Shown here piece after piece: positions 34,186-42,629 of a stretch of DNA of 64,000 nt. Origin of the DNA: Cephalotrichum gorgonifer (Eukaryota > Ascomycota > Sordariomycetes > Microascales > Microascaceae); NCBI GenBank assembly GCA_900312665.1, contig ONZQ02000001.1, forward strand, positions 1,082,338 to 1,146,337, read 5' to 3'. The translations under genes were made by a program, and so were the position numbers. The notes under the pieces were generated by a model. That model saw nothing but the letters and a program-made list of their open reading frames with translations. It did no database searches and was not told the origin of the DNA. How positions within the stretch are numbered: position 1 is the stretch's first letter; every line of letters begins with the position of its first letter.

Positions 34186-34971
34186 TTATTTATTCTTGGC
34201 GGCCTTCTTCTTGCTCCTATACGACTCCGAGTTGGTGAAGGGGTACGAGCTAGTGTCCTTGTCGATCCCGGTCTTGCTCCGCCGCGATGTGTCTCCCGCG
34301 AAGAGCAGGGCGAGCAGCCCGCCGGTGGCCAGGGCGCCGCTGGCGAAGGCGGCGATCATGAAGGCGGTCTGCGAGGAGTCGTTGTAGCGCGTGTATGCGT
34401 ACAGGGTCGCGGAGGCGTGGTGGATGGTGGAAAGGAGGAGGATGGCGGTCGTGTAGGGGCTGTCTGGGATGGGTTCGTCTGTTTTCCGGGGTGTCAGTGG
34501 TGTTCGCACAGGCGCCTTAAGACTCGGGATGGTGTAGTGCCGGGGAATAAGGGGGGAGGGGGGGACCTACCATCCGGGATGGAGGTCAGCGGGACGGAAC
34601 CAGTTAGCACGACGGTCATGACGCCTAGTGTTATGAGGGCTACGCCGAGGGAGCGGGCGTAGTAGTGCTCGAGGGCTACCCCAATTCCACGTTAGAATAC
34701 TTGTGCATATATACAGAGGTTGAATCTGGGGGCTCTAGGCAGTATGGGACACGCTCACGGTTCGACTGGTGGTACTCCTCTCCGAGGAGGGAGCTTATGA
34801 AAGAGGGCCAGAGTATTAGCGGCGCGCCCTGCGTCGTGAGCCATGCCAGGCTGGCGAGGCTGTATGTGGAAATTGACTATGGGGGACGCGAAAGAGGAAC
34901 AGGTTAGTAGTCTCTCCTCGGCATGTGCTGGGAGGTCTCGTGGGGGAAAGGCGGCTGCGTCTTACATCCAT
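34186..34971 (-). CDS. Small multi-TM membrane protein, unknown family
   Basis: Four exons are supported: 34966-35010 (contains the ATG at 34971), 34759-34876, 34571-34675 and 34186-34478. Joined from that ATG they give 173 residues. Donors are GTAAGA, GTGAGC and GTAGGT; all acceptors end TAG or CAG. Helices are about 4-25, 45-70, 85-110 and 115-140; the C terminus is Lys-rich (SKKKAAKNK), like an ER-retention KKxx-style end but not canonical. The frame is open upstream to an acceptor TTGCAG at 35011, adding KYELNLLLCAVIA before the Met, so the true start may be in an earlier exon; ATG at 35177 with donor GTAGAC is one possibility. No known function; ER membrane is an inference. Confidence 0.65.
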
Positions 34972-35720
34972 TGCGATGACAGCGCAAAGTAGAAGATTTA
35001 GTTCGTATTTCTGCAATCGCGGGTGGAGATTTTGAAATATTTCAGTAGGGTAAGATTATGAGGTTATGGGATATGAAAGAGTGAGAGAGCTGAGCTGCCA
35101 AATCATGATCCAGGTTCGAAGCCAAGCTCGTGCATTTCGCGGCACAGGTGTAAGTCTACCATCAGCGCTGATGTCATCAAGTCTCCAGAGGAAAGGACTC
35201 CACCGCTCCGCGGAGAACGGGAGTACCATTACTTGCAGGGGTCGGAATCTCGTCCGATCTCGCAGCGTATTATTAATAACACGCACTATATGATTCGATG
35301 GGCCCCCACTAGCGGGCTCAATCTTATCTCGATAAGCATTTCCATTTGACATATGGAGGGGCGAACTGTGCATTGTGTGACTGCGACAGAGGGGCAAAAA
35401 AGGTACCTTCTCCAACATTCCCATTAATAGTCGTTTACGCATCTCCGGAAAGCATTCTTTCTTTCAATTTTCACTTATACCACTTCGATAAAGACTATAT
35501 ACTACAACAGGAATTTATAGCTTTCCTGGGTTCCTATCCCCATTGCATTCCCATCTATTCTTCCCGCCAACCTCGTCATCTACCCTCGAATCGAAATACA
35601 CAAGCTCGCCACCCAGAGTGTGCCTTCTTCCACGGCCCAAAAAACCAGAACAACTACAAGCCCAGAAACGTAACATACGGGAAAGGGGAGGAACTCCTCC
35701 CATCATAAACAACCGGCGCC
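34972..35720. promoter_or_regulatory. Divergent promoter region of the multi-TM gene and NAR1
   Basis: About 0.7 kb head-to-head. The left part may contain the first coding exon of the multi-TM gene (see that entry). The NAR1 side is C/A-rich with no clear TATA box. Confidence 0.5.
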
Positions 35721-37484
35721 ATGAGTGCCATCCTCTCCGCCGACACCCTAAACGACTTCATCGCCCCCTCCGTCGCCTGCATAAAGCCCATCGAGACCCT
35801 CCCCCCGGACGACCCCTCGACCGCCGACCCCTCCTCCTCCCTCGAGCACGAGGTCGTCCTCGACGGCTCCCTACCCCAGCAGCGCACCCCGGCCCAGGCC
35901 GCCCAGATATCGCTCACGGACTGCCTCGCCTGCTCCGGGTGCGTCACCTCCGCCGAGGCCATCCTCGTCAGCCTGCAGAGCCACAGCGAGGTCCTCTCCA
36001 CGCTGGACGCCGCCCCCGCCCTCCGCCTCGGATCGGAGGCGGGGGTGGTAAGCGGGCTAGAGGACGAGAACGCAAAGATATTCGTCGCGAGCGTGGCGCC
36101 GCAGACGCGCGCGAGCCTAGCGGCCGCCTGCGGGCCCGGAACGAGCGAGCGCGAGGCGGGCGACATGCTGGACAGGCTGCTGAGGGAGGAGCTCGGGAAG
36201 GGGGGCAAGTGGGGGAACGCCTTCACGTGGGTGGTCGACACGAACGCCGCGCGCGAGATGTGCCTCGTCCTGGGCGCGGAGGAGGCCCTCTCCCCGGACT
36301 CGAAGAAGCCAGTCCTCGCGTCGTCATGCCCTGGGTGGGTCTGCTACGCCGAGAAGACGCATCCGCACGTGCTGCCCTACCTCTCCAAGGTCAAGTCGCC
36401 GCAGGCCCTGACGGGGACGCTGCTCAAGACGGCGCTGAGCAGGAGGCTGGGCGTGCCGCCCAGCAGGATATGGCACGTCGCCGTCATGCCGTGCTTCGAC
36501 AAGAAGCTCGAGGCTAGCAGGGAGGAGCTTACGGACGCGGCGTGGGCGGGAGGGGGGAAACAGTCGGGCAGCCCCGTGAGGGACGTCGATTGTGTCATCA
36601 CTAGCAAGGAGGTCCTCATGCTCGCCGAATCGAGGGGAATAAATTTCTTCGACCTGTCTAAGAAGGAGTCTGGTACCGGCTGCCACCCTTCCTCTCAGAT
36701 CCCCTTCCCAGATCCCGCGCTACAGAGATATCTATTCCCTTCGCAGTTGTCGCCCCAGCAGCCCAGGGAGGCTAGCACCTCGGGCGGCTACCTCCACTTC
36801 ATACTGCAGACCGTCGCCTCCAGGAACCCCGGCTCTGTAATCCAGGGCGCCAGGGGTAGGAACTCCGACGTGATGGAGTACACCGTCACGTCCAGCGCCG
36901 GCGAGCCGCTGTTCAGGGCGGCCCGCTTCTACGGCTTCCGCAACATCCAGAACCTCGTCCGCAAGCTCAAGCCGCCGAAGCCGTCGAGGATGCCCGGTGG
37001 TAGGCCGTTCGGCAGCGCGAGGCGGCCCGCGGCGGGCAAGCCGGCGACGCTAGAGTACTCCTATGTGGAGGTCATGGCGTGCCCGGGGGGCTGCACGAAC
37101 GGCGGCGGCCAGATCAAGGTGGATGATCCGATCATCATGGAGCGGACTGGGCAGGAGACGGTGCCTGGGCCGCAAGAGCAAAAGGAGTGGTTGGCGCTTG
37201 TCGATGAGGCGTATTTCTCGGGCGGCGAGGATGATGCTGCCCTCACCGTAAACGGGGCTGCCAACGGAGCAGGAGGAAGAGCCGGAGCTGCAGCGGATTT
37301 GGTGGGGGGTATATCCCCTTCGTATATAAACGATACCCTAGAATATTGGCGCGGTTTGACGGGGATAGAAAAGGATAGACTGGTTCTCACGAGTTTCCGC
37401 GAGGTCATCAGCGACGTCGGGAAGGACAAGTCGCAGGTGGAAAGGGCAGCTCAGCTAGCGGGCAAGATCGGCGGCGGATGGTAG
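35721..37484 (+). CDS. NAR1: Cytosolic Fe-S cluster assembly factor Nar1
   Basis: Single exon, 587 residues, an iron-hydrogenase-like protein. N-terminal cluster cysteines are Cys20 and the DCLACSGC set Cys68, Cys71, Cys74. The H-cluster-like domain has SSCPGWVC (Cys203, Cys208), MPCFDKK (Cys258) and ACPGGCTNGGGQ (Cys454, Cys458). These match the conserved Nar1 ligands. Known role: CIA machinery, linking the Nbp35-Cfd1 scaffold to Cia1 targeting; essential, no hydrogenase activity. Length is usual for filamentous fungi, with insertions at about 95-125 and 505-535 (Ala/Gly-rich). It converges on the SUZ-domain gene with only 139 bp between stop codons. Confidence 0.97.
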   Translation: MSAILSADTLNDFIAPSVACIKPIETLPPDDPSTADPSSSLEHEVVLDGSLPQQRTPAQAAQISLTDCLACSGCVTSAEAILVSLQSHSEVLSTLDAAPALRLGSEAGVVSGLEDENAKIFVASVAPQTRASLAAACGPGTSEREAGDMLDRLLREELGKGGKWGNAFTWVVDTNAAREMCLVLGAEEALSPDSKKPVLASSCPGWVCYAEKTHPHVLPYLSKVKSPQALTGTLLKTALSRRLGVPPSRIWHVAVMPCFDKKLEASREELTDAAWAGGGKQSGSPVRDVDCVITSKEVLMLAESRGINFFDLSKKESGTGCHPSSQIPFPDPALQRYLFPSQLSPQQPREASTSGGYLHFILQTVASRNPGSVIQGARGRNSDVMEYTVTSSAGEPLFRAARFYGFRNIQNLVRKLKPPKPSRMPGGRPFGSARRPAAGKPATLEYSYVEVMACPGGCTNGGGQIKVDDPIIMERTGQETVPGPQEQKEWLALVDEAYFSGGEDDAALTVNGAANGAGGRAGAAADLVGGISPSYINDTLEYWRGLTGIEKDRLVLTSFREVISDVGKDKSQVERAAQLAGKIGGGW

Positions 37485-37623
37485 GGGCGGATGACTTTGC
37501 TTCTGGGCGTTTCCCCTTTCCCCTTTTTCTTTTTTCCGTCGGTAACGACCAGGCCAGCATTAGACCACGAAGTTTTTGATAGGTAGAAAGAATATGAGAG
37601 AGTCAATTCGATTCTTTCGACCC

Positions 37624-38556
37624 TCACTTGCCACGACCTCGGGCGAAGCCGAACCCACCCCGGCCGCTACCGTCGGGGCCCCTTGGTTCTCGCACTGGCG
37701 CGGCCTGGGTGTTATCGTCCTTTGTAGGGTTCCGTCTTCCTTGCGAGCCGTCCCCCTTTGGTAGAATGGACGACGGCTTCGGTGAGTAATTCGGGTCGAA
37801 GAGCTCCTTCGTGGGGCCGCGTCCCAATGGCGTAGCAGATCGCGAGGAAGCGGCGGACCTCGAGGCGTCGGAGCTCCTCCCATCGTTCCCTCTACCCGCG
37901 CCGCCCCTCCCCCTCCCACGCCCATTACCATTGCCCCTGTTCCCGCGGCCCCTACCCGACCCCCTCTGCGCCTGCGCCTGGCCCCGGCCCGAGTCTTCCT
38001 TTTCCTCCCCAAATATCCGTCTCCTCGCCTCTTCATACGCCTTTTGCTTCTCCTCTTGTAGCCTCTTACTCTCCAGCATCCGTGCCGCGGCCTCGATCTT
38101 GTGCTTCCTCACGGCCTCCTCCTCGTCATCGGAGCCGTCTCTGAGGGATAGATCGGCGAGACCGGTGACCGGGTCACGCGGGGGGGTGGGTTTTCGTGAC
38201 AGGACCTTTACTTGGGGCTTGAAGTTCGTCGCGAGGGGTACGGGATTGGAGGTATGTAGGAAGTGGAATGGCTCGGGAGAGTCCCTGAGACGGTTGTCAG
38301 CCATGTGTTCCTCTACAAGAAGAGAATATGCAGCCACGGAGGGGGCGCGGGAAAAGGGAGGAGAAGGGGTTAGAGGGGCGTACGCTGATTCCCATAGTTT
38401 GCGGTTGGATTCCCTGTGGAGCATCATACGCTCTGGTTTGCTTAGAACAGGGGTGGGCTCTTTCTTGGGCGGCTCCTTTGCGGCGAGGTCGGCCTTGGTC
38501 TCCCATTCGTCGTCGTCCCACGCGTCGGGGACCGACTTGCCCTTCGTCCTGATCAT
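37624..38556 (-). CDS. SUZ-domain RNA-binding protein
   Basis: Predicted exons 38384-38556 and 37624-38284 give 277 residues. The SUZ region spans about 70-165: KVLSRKPTPPRDPVTGL, an acidic patch, then a helix ending KAYEEARRRIFGEE. The C terminus is Gly/Arg-rich (RGRGRGG and GFARGRGK), a typical RGG tail. The family binds RNA and is found in small fungal proteins of unknown process. The 99-nt intron (GTACGC donor, GCTGAC, CTCAG acceptor) is predicted because removal gives NRKLWESADSPEPF, the family spacing; it is frame-neutral and free of stops, so the uninterrupted 310-residue frame is also open. Divergent from the gene at 39057. Confidence 0.8.
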   Translation of the reverse strand: MIRTKGKSVPDAWDDDEWETKADLAAKEPPKKEPTPVLSKPERMMLHRESNRKLWESAYAPLTPSPPFSRAPSVAAYSLLVEEHMADNRLRDSPEPFHFLHTSNPVPLATNFKPQVKVLSRKPTPPRDPVTGLADLSLRDGSDDEEEAVRKHKIEAAARMLESKRLQEEKQKAYEEARRRIFGEEKEDSGRGQAQAQRGSGRGRGNRGNGNGRGRGRGGAGRGNDGRSSDASRSAASSRSATPLGRGPTKELFDPNYSPKPSSILPKGDGSQGRRNPTKDDNTQAAPVREPRGPDGSGRGGFGFARGRGK

Positions 38557-39056
38557 GGTGGCGTTTCAGACGTCTTTGGCAAGGTTGGTGTAGGGGCCAA
38601 GGGTGGAAAGAAGAATGAAGAAAAAGGGGAAGGATGAAGGGAGGAAGGAAGGAGAGGCAGAGAGGAGTGCGAAAGAATATTAGACTATGTTTGCGTGGGT
38701 TAACAAGGGTCAATCGATTTACAGATGGGTTGGTTTGGTTATTGAATGTGAGAGAGAGCGTTTGTACCTGCCTGCCCTGTGGTAAAGGTGAGTGGAGGAA
38801 GGAGGTGGAGGCGGGGAGTGAGATAAAAGGCCGATCAATGTGCTTGCTTGTATCTACTCGTACATATATTCTTGGGGACGGGATGGTGGGGTTGCGCGGC
38901 CGGCAGTGAGATTCTTTTTGGCCAACATTAGGGGGGCACTCTATTAGAGAGCTAATAAATACATGCAGTGCCCACCTGTGGCAACACGTGCATCCTCCTG
39001 GTCGAATAGCGAACAGAACAGCGCGGACCACAGCCAAGCCACCCACACCATAGTAC
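38557..39056. promoter_or_regulatory. Divergent promoter between the SUZ gene and the 39057 gene
   Basis: 500 bp with a CACGTG box at 38985-38990. No gene evident. Confidence 0.5.
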
Positions 39057-39862
39057 ATGCCACAGGCGGGCCCCTCCACGAACACCTCCAACCAAAAACA
39101 GGTCCCGCCTCGCTCCGCTTCCGCTTCCGTGAGTGGTGAGTGCGCGGCTGCCACCATGGTCCCTCAACCCCACCAGGACCAAGACCAAGCGCAAGCCCAA
39201 GACCAGGATCAGGACCAAGACCACAGCTGCCAGCCACCGAAACACCCTCTCGACCCGCCATCATCAACACCGCCGAAGCCGAAGAAACAAAGGCAAGCCA
39301 TGATGTCGCGCCAGCACCGTGGCGCCCCGGTCGACAGGACGGCCGATAAGGACGCTAAGGCGAAGGGCCTCGACGACCAGAACCGCCCGCGCTACCGCCT
39401 GACGGACCAGGAATGGAAGATGTGTAAGTCGAGTCGAGTCTCACTCTGTCTCTGTCACACTCTGTTCCTTTCACCTCCAAGCCTCACCTTACCCCCACAT
39501 TCTCCTGATTTCTTGAGATATACCCTTCTTTCCTTCGTCAAAACCCAGGCTCGCCAGACCAAAAAGCAGCGAGGAGCCTAGCCCCGCCTCTGAGCCTTGG
39601 AAACTCAGGCGCAGCTGGGGGGTATCAACTACATATCACCAACGCCCAAATACATAAATATCAAGAAGAGCTAACCTTTCCCCTACGCTTCGCCTCAAAA
39701 GCCGACTTCCCCGACCCTCTCCTCCCTAGGCCCGACCTCTCCTCCAGGCTGCCCCCGGGCATGGACAGGGAGACCGAGCGCGGCTTCTACGCCTACCTCC
39801 AGATCTGCAAGGACAAGGCGAAGGAGGCGGATGAGAAGAGGGAGAAGGTTGCCAGAGTTTAA
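39057..39862 (+). CDS. Gln/Asp-rich protein, unknown function
   Basis: Exons 39057-39423 and 39702-39862 (278-nt intron, GTAAGT donor, CTAAC branch, CAAAAG acceptor) encode 175 residues. About 36-55 is an alternating Gln/Asp/Ala tract (DQDQAQAQDQDQDQD), followed by a Pro/Lys-rich stretch. The conserved-looking part is the C terminus from about 105: NRPRYRLTDQEWKM across the splice to DFPDPLLPRPD, then a charged helix (about 145-175). Codon 34 is an ATG in an ideal context (GCCACCATGG), so initiation there is plausible and would omit the first 33 residues. I do not recognise the family. The intron is longer than most here. Confidence 0.6.
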
Positions 39863-40457
39863 AGAAGCGGGACTTTTATGATGCCAACTAAACCTGTTTA
39901 AAAGGGTCGAGGTTTAATTGTGTTTATATTTATTACCGGTGTGTCACAAACTCATTAGCGGAGTGAGAGCAGTCTCGAGCACGAGGTGGTAACTACCTAA
40001 TAAAATTACAAGATTTCAATGTTGTTTATGAATCCCCCCACAATGACGATATAGATAGCTCGGGAGCCGTTCACACGTACCCAGTTGTTTCCATTGGATA
40101 TTTCCCCATCGACCTTTCCCCCCCCCAGCACCACGGAGCAGCTGGGTGCTTTAGGATGCTATGCTAGAGCTCCTAGTGAAGTAAATACTCGTAATAGTGA
40201 GATCAAGCTATTACAGCTCCATGCTGTCAGTAGTCACGTGACACGCAACCAAATTATCCGGTTCGTCGGCGCCTCAGGCCCCAAAATCAAAACGAACTCT
40301 CAGGCGATTCCCGGACCAACCAGGGTAGTCGCCAGCCGTCAAAGCCGAAATCCTCCTTTGCACCGCTCCGAAAACCCTCAATTCGAAAGTCCCCCGTTTC
40401 GTCCTCGCCGCTTCAATCACCCCAAATCCACCCTCCACCTTTTCCACGACAGTCACA
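39863..40457. promoter_or_regulatory. ATP14 upstream region
   Basis: 595 bp between two plus-strand genes. The 10-bp palindrome GTCACGTGAC at 40233-40242 lies about 215 bp before the ATP14 ATG, a likely bHLH site. No gene seen. Confidence 0.55.
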
Positions 40458-41226
40458 ATGTTCCAGATAGCACGATCCAGCGTACGTATCTCCAAATCCC
40501 CACGAACGAATTGAAGGAAAGACGAGCGATGGGGGCGGTTGGGGGAAGGGGTGAAAGGAAGGTGGAAAAAAGGAAGCGACAAATCCCTCCCGCCAAACCG
40601 GGCCAACGGCAGGGTCCCACTGGGAAACAAAGGAAAGGGGGGATTCGATTGCGATCGATGGGGATTGGGCCTTTATTGGAGGAGCGGATAAGGGGAAGTG
40701 GACAGAAGCGCTGACAGTTTTCTCAATATAGGGTGCTAGGTCGGCCGCGACCTTGTCGAGGATGGCGAGGGGATACGTCGGCACCCAGACCCGCACCTTC
40801 GTCGCGCCGACGGTAGCGCGCAGGGGTGAGTTTTTCCCCTTCGCAATCATTTTCTTGTTCTCCCATCACGATAACACCCGCCCTTACAACACCCCCCCGG
40901 CACAACTCCTATAAACAAAAACCACTTCGGGAATCCATGGACTAACCGAGATATCCCACCAAACAGCCGACTTCGTCCAGGAGCTCTATCTCAAGGAGCT
41001 AAAAGCCTACAAGACCCCCGCCGTCAAGCCCACCGACTCCGAGGGCCACGTCCAGGTCTTCTCCGCCCCCAAGACCCCCGCCTCCCCCGAGGAGGCCGAC
41101 CTCGCCTCCTCCCTCAAGGAGTACGAGAGCATGGCCGTCGAGGTCGAGGGCGCCGAGCCCGTCGCTGCCGGCGCCGCCGGTGAGGCCGTCGTCCAGGACT
41201 GGCTCGAGGAGGAGGAGACCAACTAA
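40458..41226 (+). CDS. ATP14: Mitochondrial F1Fo-ATP synthase subunit h (Atp14)
   Basis: Exons 40458-40481, 40732-40825 and 40967-41226 give 125 residues. Donors are GTACGT and GTGAGT; acceptors ATATAG and AACAG. Residues 1-39 are a basic, Ser/Ala/Thr-rich presequence (MFQIARSSGARSAATLSRMARGY starts it). The mature part begins ADFVQELYLKELKAYK and continues with GHVQVFSAPKTPASPEEADLASSLKEYE, the subunit h signature. Known role: part of the peripheral stalk of ATP synthase in the inner membrane. The C terminus is acidic (EEEETN). The first intron (250 nt) is long for this window. Confidence 0.93.
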
Positions 41227-42400
41227 AAGCCTAATCAAAAGAAAACCCGTGCTTTCTTCTCTTAAAAAAGTTCGTTTCTTTTGGAGAAGGAGATATGGGG
41301 GAAAAGGGGGGGGGGAAGAAGTGAGGTGGTATGAGGTGTAGATTTCATTGGGGAAGGGGAACGAGGGACGGGAGTAGGGGATGATGGTTTTCAGCCTGCT
41401 CTTTTTGGTTTTCCCCTCCCTATTCTTTTGCCGTGTTTTTCCCCTGTCCGCGCGGCATTGCGGATTTAGGGGAGGGGATTCGGGAGGGAAGGTTCATTCC
41501 GTGTACATTGCTAAGATAGGAAAACACCAAACACATTTCTCTATCCTTAACAAGCTCCAGGGGTCGTGCTTTCCATCCGTTTACCGTCTCGCCCTACGCC
41601 TACCTAGCCCGCTGGGGGCGCGTCTATCTTGGACAGCCGAGGTATACTAACTCCCATCGATGACCCAGCTTCTGTATCTATCGGGCTAGTGAAAGAACAG
41701 AGGGAACTAACTGCCAGCTTACCACCTCAGCGGACGTGACTCCCAAGCGTGGACCTCTCCGCGGCAGGAACGCGCAGGTGAAGAGACTAATGACATCCGT
41801 TGTTCTAGCACTGGATATCATCCCTCAGCCCAGAACCATCCACCGCCTGGACACCCCTTTATTTCCCCCCCGTCATCATCCCAAGGGATTCTACTCAGAT
41901 AGCAAACCAGCCCTCTTTCAAAAACCCGCCAGCCGGAAAGTAGGCCGAGGGCAAAACAGCCTTCCCCCCTTCCCCAATTCATCAGCACCGGCATGCCCGA
42001 ACCTAAGAAGCCCAAAGAAAGCTACAACCTCCCCATTCAAATTCCGGCCATCCTCCTCCTCCCCCGTGCAAGTGAGAATAGAGACCCACCCAGCCAATTT
42101 CATCTCATCAGAGGTCCGGGCACAAAAAGCGGCAATACCAGAAAGTCTGGAACAAGACGCCAGGCACCCACCCACCCCTTCCACATATCCCGGCGTCAAG
42201 AGTCAAAGGAAAAAGGGAGTTGTAACTAGGAGAACACAGGTACACGGAACATCAAAGGCAATCTGTTCTGTTTTGTTTTTCTCAAGTGCTAGTCAAATGA
42301 TGGGGGAAAAAAAAAGCGAAGACCCTTGCTCAAAACTCCGATGGTTAACCCACCCCCCCTTGCAGACAATGACATTTAAACCCCCAACCCCCCACCCAAC

Positions 42401-42463
42401 CCCCAGTCCCCAGTCCCCAGTCCCCAGTCCCCAGTCCCCAGTCCCCAGTCCCCAGTCCCCAGT
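42401..42463 (-). repeat. Nine perfect copies of CCCCAGT (ACTGGGG in SCH9 sense)
   Basis: Nine uninterrupted 7-bp units. In the SCH9 transcript sense each unit carries GGGG, so any four neighbours can form a G-quadruplex. It starts about 165 nt after the SCH9 stop, so it may lie in the 3' UTR. Confidence 0.9.
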
Positions 42464-42573
42464 CCTGTCCCCCAAAAACAACACCTCGAAAGTATCATAA
42501 TCGCTTCGCGTCGTGTGCTGATGCCAGGAGAGAGACGGTGGAAGCGACAATGAAAGAAAATTACCGGGACGGG

Positions 42574-42595
42574 GTGTGTGTGTGTGTGTGTGTGT
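42574..42595 (+). repeat. (GT)11 microsatellite
   Basis: Perfect GT dinucleotide run, (AC)n in SCH9 sense, about 35 nt after the SCH9 stop codon. Confidence 0.9.
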
Positions 42596-42629
42596 TGTGT
42601 GTATGTATGCACCAAGTTACAACCAATCT

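Larger units (their letters stand above)
41227..42629. other. Convergent intergenic region between ATP14 and SCH9
   Basis: 1.4 kb of 3' flanks. It contains a minisatellite and a dinucleotide repeat listed separately, close to the SCH9 stop. A plus-strand frame (41736-42500) reads through the repeat and is not considered a gene. Confidence 0.55.

Noticed and set aside
35543..36517. 324-codon plus-strand frame overlapping NAR1
   Set aside because: Arg/Pro/His-rich out-of-frame reading of a GC-rich gene; NAR1 has all its cysteine ligands in the other frame.
38297..39157. 286-codon minus-strand frame across the SUZ gene start
   Set aside because: Runs from intergenic DNA into the wrong frame of the SUZ gene; composition changes abruptly and no domain is present.
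41736..42500. 254-codon plus-strand frame between ATP14 and SCH9
   Set aside because: Its C terminus is simply the CCCCAGT minisatellite read as Pro/Ser/Gln repeats; the remainder has no domain or coding-like codon use.
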